Shown: positions 1-6,622 of the stretch, one piece after another | Layout: every line of letters starts with the position of its first letter | Position numbering within the stretch: the first letter of the stretch is position 1 | DNA from: Gammaproteobacteria bacterium | GTDB lineage: Bacteria; Pseudomonadota; Gammaproteobacteria; Chromatiales; Chromatiaceae | Assembly (NCBI GenBank): GCA_030594925.1 | Contig: JAUVEG010000076.1 | Location: forward strand, 1-6,622 | Length of the DNA stretch: 6,622 nt | Reading direction: 5' to 3' | Made by a program: the position numbers and the translations under genes | Notes under the pieces: generated by a model | What the model was told of the DNA's origin: nothing | Databases searched by the model: none | What the model saw: the letters and a program-made list of their open reading frames with translations, nothing else

Positions 1-1336
<1,336 letters not shown>

Positions 1337-1399
1337 TTATCTAGAAGAGACCATGTCTCAGACTGAAGCGACTGAAGAGGCATAAAAGAGGCTACTCAT
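1337..1399. other. pabC-mltG gap with short direct repeats
   Basis: This 63-bp gap carries GACTGAAG twice with one base between (1361-1368 and 1370-1377), AAGAGGC twice (1375-1381 and 1386-1392), and a 5-bp inverted repeat GAGAC/GTCTC near 1348-1360. I see no promoter or terminator and no clear Shine-Dalgarno for mltG. The repeats may be remnants of slippage. Confidence 0.45.
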
Positions 1400-2203
1400 T
1401 CAAGAGAGCAGTTGCTGTATCGCGTTACGAATTTTTAACGGCACGGCATCGACATCCATGCGTCTCCCTGAAAATTCCCTGACAGCCGTCAATCCCAGTG
1501 CATTGCTGAGAAACATCGCCTGCGCTGACATCAACACTTCAGGCGTTTTCCTGACTTTGCGCACTCTCATGCCGAAATGTTCAGCCTGCCCGATCACTTC
1601 TGCACGCATCACTCCGCTGACGCCACAGCGATCGAGCAGCGGCGTATAGAGAACCCCCTGTTTCAGCCAGAAGAGATTACTCATCAACGCCTCAACCATG
1701 AAACCATCCGCATCGCACAGGAGACCTTCCTGAAAACCCGCCTTTTTGATCTCTGCGGCAGCTATCACCTGCTCCAACCGGTTCAGGGTTTTGAGGCCGG
1801 CAAATGGAGAGCCTGTTGCAAGCCGGGTTTGGCAGCGAAGCAAGTCGATACCTCGCTGCGCTCGCTGAGGCCAGTCACGTCTATAGAGAATGCGTGTCGC
1901 CTCACCTTCCCGGGGGAAATAGGCAGAACCATGCTCTCCACGGGTAATGATGATCTTGACAACATGCCTGCCGAAAAGCGCATCATCGGATTGGAGAAGC
2001 TGACGAGCCTCATGAGCAAGCCTGAGCGCATCCTGCTGTGGAAGAGCGAGAGCCATGCATCCTGCTGAGAGACGCGCCATGTGGCGATCCCACAATGGAG
2101 CATTGCCATGAATAAAAGCGATGGTCTCGAAGAGTCCATCGCCATATTGCAAGCCACGGTCAAGAACAGCAATTGAGTCGCCGCACTGACCGTTAATCAG
2201 CAA
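1400..2203 (-). CDS. pabC: 4-amino-4-deoxychorismate lyase (TTG start)
   Basis: A PLP-dependent fold-type IV enzyme that splits 4-amino-4-deoxychorismate into p-aminobenzoate and pyruvate, feeding folate synthesis in the cytoplasm. It has 267 residues, against about 269 in E. coli. The N-terminus LINGQCGDSIAVLDRGLQYGDG resembles E. coli PabC. The PLP-binding lysine should be Lys138 in AGLKTLNRLEQV (135-146), a segment nearly identical to the E. coli enzyme, and MSNLFW at 174-179 and GVSGVMR at 194-200 are further family motifs. The related class IV aminotransferases (D-amino acid or branched-chain) are less likely, given the NRLEQV segment and the place between fabF and mltG. The start is TTG: the only upstream in-frame codon is TTT before the fabF stop, and a strong ribosome-binding site sits at the right distance. 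It begins three bases after the fabF stop. Confidence 0.95.
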   Translation of the reverse strand: MLINGQCGDSIAVLDRGLQYGDGLFETIAFIHGNAPLWDRHMARLSAGCMALALPQQDALRLAHEARQLLQSDDALFGRHVVKIIITRGEHGSAYFPREGEATRILYRRDWPQRAQRGIDLLRCQTRLATGSPFAGLKTLNRLEQVIAAAEIKKAGFQEGLLCDADGFMVEALMSNLFWLKQGVLYTPLLDRCGVSGVMRAEVIGQAEHFGMRVRKVRKTPEVLMSAQAMFLSNALGLTAVREFSGRRMDVDAVPLKIRNAIQQLLS

Positions 2204-2206
2204 AAA

Positions 2207-2214
2207 TCACCCCT
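2207..2214 (-). promoter_or_regulatory. Ribosome-binding site of pabC, inside the fabF stop region
   Basis: AGGGGTGA lies six bases (counted from the last G of AGGGG) upstream of the TTG at 2201-2203. It includes the last codon and stop codon of fabF, so a ribosome finishing fabF sits on the pabC entry site. The match decides the TTG start. The GTG formed within it is in another frame and hits a stop after five codons. Confidence 0.75.
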
Positions 2215-3451
2215 GATATTTCTTGAATACCAATGTGCCGTTGGTGCCGCCAAAACCAAACGAGTTGGACATGGTGACATTCAACTCCATTTCACGGGCC
2301 GTATTCGGCACATAATCGAGATCACACTCGGGATCGGGAGTCGTGTAGTTTATAGTTGGAGGAACAACCTGGTCCTGAAGCGCAAGCGTCGCAAATATCG
2401 CCTCTACACCGCCGGCGGCGCCCAACAGATGGCCAATCATCGACTTGGTTGAACTGATGCAGAGCTTTTTCGCATGCGCGCCAAAGGCGGATTTAATGCC
2501 ATTGGTTTCAGCTGCATCACCCGCAGGCGTCGATGTGCCGTGTGCATTGATATAGTCCACATCTTCTGCGTTCATGCCCGCATCTTCCAGCGCCAGCTCC
2601 ATGCAGCGTCCGGCGCCCGCGCCATTCGGCGAGGGTGACGTCATATGGTAGGCATCGGAGTTCATTGCCACACCGCTGATTTCGGCATATATTTTTGCGC
2701 CGCGTGCACGCGCGTGCTCCAGCTCTTCGACCACCATCACTCCTGCGCCATCACCGAGGACAAAACCATCACGCTCCTTGTCCCATGGACGGCTGGCTGC
2801 CTGTGGATCATCGTTGCGTGTGGACAGAGCCCTTGCAGCGGCAAAACCGCCAATGCCAATCGGTGTCGTGGCATACTCAGCGCCACCGGCGACCATGGCG
2901 TCGACCGTGCCGTACTGGATCATGCGCACCGCATCGCCGATGTTGTGCGCGCCGGTGCTGCAGGCGGAGACGATCGCAATATTCGGTCCCTTGTATCCAA
3001 ACATGATGGAGAGGTTGCCGGCAACCATATTGATGATTGCCGAAGGAACGAAAAACGGGGAAATACGGCGCGGCCCCTTCTCCAGAAAAGTGTGGTAATT
3101 ATTTTCGATGGTGAAGATGCCGCCGATGCCGGCGCCAATCGCTACGCCAATGCGCTCGGCATTCTCCTCGGTTGTCTCCAATCCGGAATCCTGTATTGCC
3201 TGGATACCAGCCGCCATGCCGTAATGGATAAAGGGATCCATCTTGCGCGACTCTTTCAAAGAGACGTATTCGGTAATATCAAAATCTTCGATGGTGCCGC
3301 CAAAACGTACACTGAATTTGGAAATATCGAAGCTGGTAACCGGACGGATACCGCTCTTGCCTGCGAGAATATTCTCCCAGGTTGTTTTCACATCATTTCC
3401 CACCGGTGTGACCAGGCCAAGACCTGTCACCACTACCCTGCGTTTAGACAT
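2207..3451 (-). CDS. fabF: 3-oxoacyl-[acyl-carrier-protein] synthase II (KAS II)
   Basis: Condenses acyl-ACP with malonyl-ACP to extend the chain by two carbons, in the cytoplasm. In E. coli this enzyme is also responsible for temperature-dependent elongation of palmitoleate to vaccenate. It has 414 residues, one more than E. coli FabF. The Cys-His-His catalytic set is visible: Cys164 in [10 protein letters not shown], His304 in [11 protein letters not shown] and His341 in [13 protein letters not shown], with the conserved Lys336. [11 protein letters not shown] at 395-405 is the C-terminal gating loop. [20 protein letters not shown] (191-210) fits FabF better than FabB, and the position directly after acpP supports this. 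ATG is preceded by TGAGGTG eight bases upstream (core at 3460-3465). It is separated from acpP by 158 bp that hold several inverted repeats, and almost abuts pabC. Confidence 0.98.
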   Translation of the reverse strand: MSKRRVVVTGLGLVTPVGNDVKTTWENILAGKSGIRPVTSFDISKFSVRFGGTIEDFDITEYVSLKESRKMDPFIHYGMAAGIQAIQDSGLETTEENAERIGVAIGAGIGGIFTIENNYHTFLEKGPRRISPFFVPSAIINMVAGNLSIMFGYKGPNIAIVSACSTGAHNIGDAVRMIQYGTVDAMVAGGAEYATTPIGIGGFAAARALSTRNDDPQAASRPWDKERDGFVLGDGAGVMVVEELEHARARGAKIYAEISGVAMNSDAYHMTSPSPNGAGAGRCMELALEDAGMNAEDVDYINAHGTSTPAGDAAETNGIKSAFGAHAKKLCISSTKSMIGHLLGAAGGVEAIFATLALQDQVVPPTINYTTPDPECDLDYVPNTAREMELNVTMSNSFGFGGTNGTLVFKKYQG

Positions 3452-3476
3452 GTGGAATGCACCTCATTCATGAACC

Positions 3477-3502
3477 GGCATGCAGCATGCTGCTGTAATG
3501 CC
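3477..3502 (-). repeat. Imperfect hairpin upstream of the fabF ribosome-binding site
   Basis: A perfect 12-base palindrome (GCAGCATGCTGC, 3482-3493) is extended on both sides by GGCAT/ATGCC (3477-3481 with 3498-3502), leaving a four-base bulge at 3494-3497. The base of the stem lies 11 bases from the fabF Shine-Dalgarno core. In the transcript it could fold just upstream of the ribosome landing site. A role in fabF translation or RNA processing is inference. Confidence 0.5.
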
Positions 3503-3512
3503 ATCTATTCGA

Positions 3513-3548
3513 AAGGCCGCTGATCTCTAGCAGAGAAACAACAGCCTT
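3513..3548 (-). repeat. Interrupted stem-loop in the acpP-fabF gap
   Basis: AAGGC (3513-3517) pairs with GCCTT (3544-3548), and further in CTCT (3525-3528) pairs with AGAG (3532-3535) around a three-base loop, with an unpaired internal stretch between. It is weaker than the neighbouring hairpins and is listed because it makes the gap a run of three successive inverted repeats. No promoter-like sequence for fabF was convincing in the gap. Confidence 0.3.
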
Positions 3549-3569
3549 CCGGACATCTTTCTGATCAGA

Positions 3570-3608
3570 TTTAGGGATGAGGCATTTAATAAATGCCTCA
3601 TCCCTAAA
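3570..3608 (-). repeat. Perfect 18-bp inverted repeat directly after acpP
   Basis: The arms 3570-3587 and 3591-3608 are exact reverse complements (TTTAGGGATGAGGCATTT and its partner) around the three-base loop AAT. On the coding strand the stem begins one base after the acpP stop. It is followed by TCTGATCAGA, itself a 10-bp palindrome, and not by a T-run, so it does not look like a strong intrinsic terminator. Likely roles are partial termination or protection of the acpP mRNA 3' end, which would let acpP transcript exceed fabF transcript. The structure is seen directly; the role is inferred. Confidence 0.85.
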
Positions 3609-3609
3609 A

Positions 3610-3840
3610 TCAGCTGGCTGCGTTGATATAGTCAACCGCCTGTTTAACAGTGGTAATGGTCTCTGCCTTGTCATCAGGAATCTCTGTCTCGAACTCCTCT
3701 TCCAGAGCCATAACCAGCTCAACTGTATCCAGTGAGTCAGCACCCAGATCGTCAATAAAAGAGGCATCAGAAGTGACCTCATCCTCTTTTACACCCAACT
3801 GGTCAACAACGATCTTGCGTACACGTTCTTCAATACTCAT
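3610..3840 (-). CDS. acpP: Acyl carrier protein
   Basis: A small acidic protein that carries every intermediate of fatty-acid synthesis as a thioester on a 4'-phosphopantetheine arm. It has 76 residues, against 78 in E. coli. Ser36 in [10 protein letters not shown] (33-42) is the attachment site for the prosthetic group. The following helix II ([18 protein letters not shown], 37-54) is the usual acidic docking surface for FabD, FabH, FabG and FabF, all encoded around it. Compared with E. coli it lacks one residue near the N-terminus (MSIEERV) and has a different short tail (NAAS). The ATG is preceded by AGAGGAAG, with eight bases between. The gene has its own promoter-like sequence upstream, an inverted repeat before that, and a strong hairpin right after its stop, so it can be expressed apart from fabG and fabF. 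Confidence 0.99.
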   Translation of the reverse strand: MSIEERVRKIVVDQLGVKEDEVTSDASFIDDLGADSLDTVELVMALEEEFETEIPDDKAETITTVKQAVDYINAAS

Positions 3841-3875
3841 TTTATAAACTTCCTCTTCTAGGATATCAAGGTTGC

Positions 3876-3893
3876 GCCAGACTGGTGTCTGGC
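3876..3893 (-). other. Hairpin in the acpP 5' leader
   Basis: GCCAGAC (3876-3882) and GTCTGGC (3887-3893) form a perfect 7-bp stem with a four-base loop. It falls within the roughly 94-base leader expected from the promoter at 3941-3968 and ends about 20 bases before the acpP Shine-Dalgarno sequence. It could stabilise the 5' end or tune translation. I do not recognise it as any named riboswitch or leader family. Confidence 0.5.
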
Positions 3894-3940
3894 TCTTTAT
3901 TGCTGAGCTTACACCGAAGCCCGGATAAAAATCTTACTAC

Positions 3941-3968
3941 ATTGTATTGTGATTTTCCGGCGCGTCAA
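3941..3968 (-). promoter_or_regulatory. Sigma70-type promoter for acpP
   Basis: On the minus strand TTGACG (3963-3968) matches the -35 consensus at five of six bases, and TACAAT (3941-3946) matches the -10 consensus at five of six, with a 16-bp spacer. Transcription would start near 3933-3935, giving a leader of about 94 bases to the acpP ATG. It is the best promoter-like pair I found in any of the gaps. It lies just past the inverted repeat that follows fabG. An internal acpP promoter is known in E. coli, which supports the call by analogy. Confidence 0.75.
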
Positions 3969-3986
3969 TGCAGGGAAAACCCTAAT

Positions 3987-4026
3987 GAGTCTCTGAGCGA
4001 ATCGCTACGCGTTCGCTCAGAGACTC
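3987..4026 (-). terminator. Strong hairpin between fabG and acpP, possible attenuator
   Basis: GAGTCTCTGAGCGAA (3987-4001) and its exact reverse complement at 4012-4026 form a 15-bp stem; CGC/GCG can add three more pairs in the loop. It lies 24 bases after the fabG stop. On the coding strand the stem is followed by ATTAGGGTTTTCCC, with only four Ts and not immediately adjacent, so it is not a textbook intrinsic terminator. It may terminate part of the fabH-fabD-fabG transcript or protect its 3' end ahead of the acpP promoter. Termination itself is inferred. Confidence 0.5.
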
Positions 4027-4050
4027 CTGCAAGTTATTCTCCTAAAGCTG

Positions 4051-4791
4051 CTATGCCATATACATGCCGCCATTGACATGCAGCGTCTCGCCGGTCACAT
4101 AGGCTGCAGGCTCCGACGCCAGAAAGGCAACAACTGCAGCTATCTCTTGCGGAGAACCAAGGCGGCCTAGCGGAATTGTATCAAGTAATGTCTTGCGCTG
4201 CTCATCCGCTAAATCCCTGGTCATATCCGTATCAATAAATCCCGGCGCTACCGCGTTGACGGTAATTCCGCGACTGCCCACTTCACGCGCCAGGGATTTG
4301 CTGAAACCAAAAATACCCGCTTTGGCAGCTGCATAGTTAGTCTGCCCGGCATTTCCCGAAGCTCCGACAACAGATGCGATATTGATGATACGTCCGAACC
4401 GGGCCTTCATCATGCCGCGCAGACAGGCTTTGGAGACGCGATAGACAGAAGTCAGATTGGTATCGATGATCGTCTGCCACTCCTCCTCTTTCATACGCAT
4501 GAGGAGGTTATCACGCGTTATCCCGGCATTGTTCACCAGGATCGTCGGTACGCCATAGGTTTCGCCGATTGCCTTGATGACGGCATCGACTGATTCGGGA
4601 TCAGTGACATCGAGACGCATACCCTCTCCAGAGACATCCTGCCCCTGAAGATGCACAGAGATCGCATCAGCACCTTTCTCAGTCGTGGCGGTGCCAATCA
4701 CGGTGCAACCATTTTTCCCCAGTGCATCGGCAATTGCCTGACCAATGCCACGGCTCGCGCCTGTGACTAATGCAATTCGTTGTTCACTCAT
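4051..4791 (-). CDS. fabG: 3-oxoacyl-[acyl-carrier-protein] reductase
   Basis: Reduces 3-ketoacyl-ACP to 3-hydroxyacyl-ACP with NADPH, the first reduction of each elongation cycle; members of this short-chain dehydrogenase family are usually tetramers in the cytoplasm. It has 246 residues, near the 244 of E. coli FabG. TGASRGIG at 10-17 is the cofactor-binding glycine motif, NNAG at 87-90 the structural motif, and Asn112, Ser140, Tyr153 and Lys157 (in NYAAAKAG) the catalytic tetrad. VNAVAPGFIDTDM follows at 178-190. The frame is open for 13 more codons to an ATG at 4830, but the start at 4791 gives the family N-terminus MSEQRIALVTGASRG and has TGGAG seven bases upstream. It overlaps the end of fabD by eight bases (ATGAGTGA), so the two are probably translationally coupled. 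Confidence 0.97.
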   Translation of the reverse strand: MSEQRIALVTGASRGIGQAIADALGKNGCTVIGTATTEKGADAISVHLQGQDVSGEGMRLDVTDPESVDAVIKAIGETYGVPTILVNNAGITRDNLLMRMKEEEWQTIIDTNLTSVYRVSKACLRGMMKARFGRIINIASVVGASGNAGQTNYAAAKAGIFGFSKSLAREVGSRGITVNAVAPGFIDTDMTRDLADEQRKTLLDTIPLGRLGSPQEIAAVVAFLASEPAAYVTGETLHVNGGMYMA

Positions 4792-5725
4792 TGGTTGACT
4801 CCAGTAAATCATCAAAACCCTGCGGCTCAAACAGAGCCACTGCTTTCAGCTTGCGATCGATGCGCCGCGCCAGGCCCGTAAGGACTTTACCCGGCCCCGC
4901 CTCCACCAGCATTTCAACACCGTCGGCACGCATTTTTTGCACTGTCTCCACCCAGCGAACAGGGGTGTAGAGTTGTTCGACCAGACGCTGACGAATCACG
5001 TCTGCATCACTCTCGGATGTCACAGATACATTATGGATCACCGCAACCTGTGGCGCCTGGATAGCGATATCAGTAAGCTTCAACTGCAGCTTCACAGCCG
5101 CCGGCTTCATCAATGCACAATGCGACGGCACACTCACAGGCAGGGGGATGGCGCGCTTTGCTCCCGCACTCTTTGCCAACTCCATGGCGCGCCCAACAGC
5201 CGCGGTTGATCCGGCAATCACCACCTGCCCCGGAGAGTTGAAATTGACAGCCTCGACCACATCTCCGTCAGCAGCTTCAGCACAAAGTGTGCGCACCTGG
5301 TCATCATCGAGACCAAGAATTGCCGCCATGGCGCCCTCACCCCTGGGCACTGCTTCCTGCATCAGGCGACCGCGCTCTGCTACCAGTGCAGCTGCATCGG
5401 AAAAAGAGATCGCTCCGGCACACACCAACGCTGTATATTCTCCCAGACTGTGACCTGCCATCACCACAGGCGGCACTCCCTGCAACTGCTGCCAGAGACG
5501 CCATACGGCAACGCCGGCAGCCAGCATGGCAGGCTGGGTATTGAATGTCTGGTTCAGATCTTCCGCCGGTCCATCACTGGCAAGCGACCACAGGTCGACA
5601 TTTACTGCCTCTGACGCCTCTTCAAAAGTCTGCTGCACAACCGCATGGCTCTGCGCCAGCTTGTCGAGCATACCCACAGATTGGGATCCCTGGCCGGGGA
5701 AGACAAAAGCAATTTGTTGAGTCAT
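4784..5725 (-). CDS. fabD: Malonyl-CoA:ACP transacylase
   Basis: Moves malonate from CoA to AcpP, making the extender unit used by FabH and FabF; it acts in the cytoplasm. It has 313 residues from this start, close to the 309 of E. coli FabD. PGQGSQ at 10-15 supplies the oxyanion-hole glutamine, GHSLGEY at 91-97 holds the nucleophile Ser93, Arg118 (ERGR) should bind the malonyl carboxylate, and His202 in PSHCALM is the catalytic partner. Gln251 (QLYTPVRW) and EAGPGKVLTGL at 275-285 are further family motifs. The frame stays open upstream to an ATG at 5794, which would add 23 residues. I chose 5725 because MTQQIAFVFPGQGSQ is the normal family start and AAGGAG lies ahead of it. It follows fabH after 105 bp and overlaps fabG. 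Confidence 0.97.
   Translation of the reverse strand: MTQQIAFVFPGQGSQSVGMLDKLAQSHAVVQQTFEEASEAVNVDLWSLASDGPAEDLNQTFNTQPAMLAAGVAVWRLWQQLQGVPPVVMAGHSLGEYTALVCAGAISFSDAAALVAERGRLMQEAVPRGEGAMAAILGLDDDQVRTLCAEAADGDVVEAVNFNSPGQVVIAGSTAAVGRAMELAKSAGAKRAIPLPVSVPSHCALMKPAAVKLQLKLTDIAIQAPQVAVIHNVSVTSESDADVIRQRLVEQLYTPVRWVETVQKMRADGVEMLVEAGPGKVLTGLARRIDRKLKAVALFEPQGFDDLLESTNE
4799..4803 (-). promoter_or_regulatory. Ribosome-binding site that decides the fabG start
   Basis: TGGAG lies seven bases before the ATG at 4789-4791 and inside the last codons of fabD. It favours the 246-residue FabG over the longer reading from 4830, whose extra 13 residues (MSRRVLMIYWSQP) match nothing in the family. Confidence 0.7.
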
Positions 5726-5736
5726 TCGGTCTGCTT

Positions 5737-5742
5737 CTCCTT
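5737..5742 (-). promoter_or_regulatory. Ribosome-binding site that decides the fabD start
   Basis: AAGGAG is a near-perfect Shine-Dalgarno core, 11 bases before the ATG at 5723-5725. The spacing is slightly long but workable. The alternative ATG at 5792-5794 has only a weak purine stretch (CAAGAG) touching it. Confidence 0.7.
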
Positions 5743-5765
5743 TTGAATCTATGTGGGTTTTCAAT

Positions 5766-5826
5766 GAGTCAAATTTCAATAATGACTCTTTCATCTCTTG
5801 TCAGCGTGAGGATTGATCGTTCACGC
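5766..5826 (-). other. fabH-fabD gap with two small inverted repeats
   Basis: The 105-bp gap between fabH and fabD (5726-5830) holds two separate 6-bp inverted repeats, each with an 11-base loop: GCGTGA/TCACGC (5804-5809 with 5821-5826), five bases past the fabH stop, and GAGTCA/TGACTC (5766-5771 with 5783-5788). Neither has a T-run after it. A weak promoter-like pair (TTGACT, then TAGATT after only 15 bases) overlaps the second, which is too poor to call. They may be chance or weak RNA structure. Confidence 0.3.
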
Positions 5827-5830
5827 ACTG

Positions 5831-6622
5831 TCAATACTTCAGCAGCACCGAGCCCCAGGTAAACCCTCCGCCAAAAGCCTCCAGCAACAGTGTTTCACCA
5901 CGTTTGATGCGTCCATCACGCACTGCCGTATCCAGCGCCAGCGGTACTGATGCGGCGGAAGTATTTCCCTGCTCATCCACGGTAACCACCACACGATCCA
6001 TACTCAGACCCAGTTTTTTTGCTGCTGCCTGGATAATACGAATATTCGCCTGATGGGGAACCAGCCAGTCCAGGTCGGACTTCTGCATATTGTTTGCCGC
6101 CAGGGTCTCATCGGCAATACGCCCAAGTGTATTCACCGCCATGCGAAACACCTCGTTGCCTTTCATATCCATTGTCAGGTCAGGCAGTCCATTGGAGATG
6201 CCGCCCGGAACATGCAGCAACTCTTCATACGCCCCATCGGCATGCAGATGCGTGGAGAGAATACCTGGCTCTTCAGACGCTTCGAGGATCACGGCTCCGG
6301 CGCCGTCGCCAAACAGGATGGCGGTGCCACGGTCTTCCCAGTCGACGATACGCGACAGCGTTTCAGCGCCAACCACCAGGGCGCAGCGGGCGGCGCCTGT
6401 ACGGATAAATTTGTCCGCCACACCTATTGCATAGACAAAACCGGTACACACGGCCTGCACATCAAATGCAGCGCATCCATGAATATCGAGCCGGTTCTGC
6501 AGCAAACAGGCGGTAGAGGGAAATATCTTGTCCGGGGTTGTTGTCGCTACGATAATCAGATCGATTTCATCAGGAGAGCGCCCCGCCGCCTGCATCGCCA
6601 GGCGCGCCGCCTTTTCCGCCAG
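5831..6622 (-). CDS. fabH: 3-oxoacyl-[acyl-carrier-protein] synthase III (KAS III), 5' end missing
   Basis: Starts fatty-acid chains by condensing acetyl-CoA with malonyl-ACP to acetoacetyl-ACP, in the cytoplasm. The reading frame runs open to the window edge, giving 264 codons; against the 317 residues of E. coli FabH about 53 N-terminal residues are missing. The internal ATG at 6595 is not the start, since the codons above it (LAEKAARLA) match the family helix at that point. In window numbering the catalytic triad is Cys59 in [10 protein letters not shown], His190 in [10 protein letters not shown] and Asn220 in [19 protein letters not shown] and the C-terminal [11 protein letters not shown] loop are also intact. 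The sequence supports FabH proper over other thiolase-fold synthases. It heads the visible operon, with fabD next; plsX and rpmF are the usual genes further upstream, but are not in view. Confidence 0.97.
   Translation of the reverse strand: MAEKAARLAMQAAGRSPDEIDLIIVATTTPDKIFPSTACLLQNRLDIHGCAAFDVQAVCTGFVYAIGVADKFIRTGAARCALVVGAETLSRIVDWEDRGTAILFGDGAGAVILEASEEPGILSTHLHADGAYEELLHVPGGISNGLPDLTMDMKGNEVFRMAVNTLGRIADETLAANNMQKSDLDWLVPHQANIRIIQAAAKKLGLSMDRVVVTVDEQGNTSAASVPLALDTAVRDGRIKRGETLLLEAFGGGFTWGSVLLKY

Noticed and set aside
1358..1399. A 13-codon minus-strand reading frame (ATG directly after the pabC stop, ending in TGA)
   Set aside because: It has no Shine-Dalgarno sequence, is very short and has no recognisable peptide. 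A leader peptide role cannot be supported.
1577..2068. Plus-strand reading frame of 163 codons opposite pabC
   Set aside because: Antisense shadow of pabC with no recognisable domain and no supporting upstream signal.
2645..3523. A long plus-strand reading frame (292 codons) opposite fabF
   Set aside because: It lies antisense to the highly conserved fabF. Its translation resembles no family I know, and it has no ribosome-binding site or promoter that I can see. It is explained by codon use in fabF.
3468..3782. Minus-strand frame of 104 codons overlapping acpP in another frame and running through the acpP-fabF gap
   Set aside because: It overlaps most of acpP, translates to low-complexity leucine- and arginine-rich sequence, and crosses the hairpin at 3570-3608. 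It is a frame shadow.
3987..4026. Textbook Rho-independent terminator after fabG
   Set aside because: The stem is strong, but the downstream sequence has only a four-T run about seven bases away. I list it as a possible attenuator and do not claim a confirmed terminator.
5741..5790. Possible promoter for fabD (TTGAAA/TTGACT with TAGATT)
   Set aside because: The spacing is about 15 bp and the -10 match is poor. In an operon gap this A/T-rich, such matches are expected by chance.

Overview
The window is one continuous run of eight genes, all on the minus strand, from the bacterial fatty-acid synthesis (fab) cluster. In the direction of transcription, from high to low coordinates, they are fabH (5' end missing), fabD, fabG, acpP, fabF, pabC, mltG (yceG) and tmk (3' end missing). 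The proteins resemble those of Gammaproteobacteria closely. The acyl carrier protein has the [18 protein letters not shown] core, and FabH, FabF and PabC carry segments nearly identical to my recollection of the E. coli proteins. The gene order is the well-known enterobacterial/gammaproteobacterial one. I cannot name the genus from the sequence alone. No mobile element, tRNA, rRNA or CRISPR array is visible.

Region by region: 5831-6622 holds the C-terminal 264 codons of FabH (KAS III). After a 105-bp gap comes FabD (4784-5725), which overlaps FabG (4051-4791) by 8 bp. A 210-bp gap follows, holding a strong inverted repeat, a good sigma70-type promoter and a structured leader for acpP. acpP (3610-3840) is followed by a 158-bp gap packed with inverted repeats, including a perfect 18-bp stem that begins one base after the acpP stop. 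Then come fabF (2207-3451), pabC (1400-2203, TTG start), a 63-bp gap, mltG (302-1336), and the first 101 codons of tmk (TTG start, overlapping the mltG stop).

Function: FabD loads malonate onto AcpP. FabH starts chains by condensing acetyl-CoA with malonyl-ACP. FabF elongates them and FabG reduces the 3-ketoacyl-ACP product. AcpP carries every intermediate. The distal genes serve other pathways that scale with growth: PabC makes p-aminobenzoate for folate, MltG sets glycan length in the cell wall, and Tmk makes dTDP. All catalytic residues I could check are present and no gene is broken.

I found no sign of a new biological system. What merits a second look is non-coding: the hairpins and promoter that flank acpP and should uncouple its expression from its neighbours, plus several start-codon choices that an automatic annotation could get wrong.
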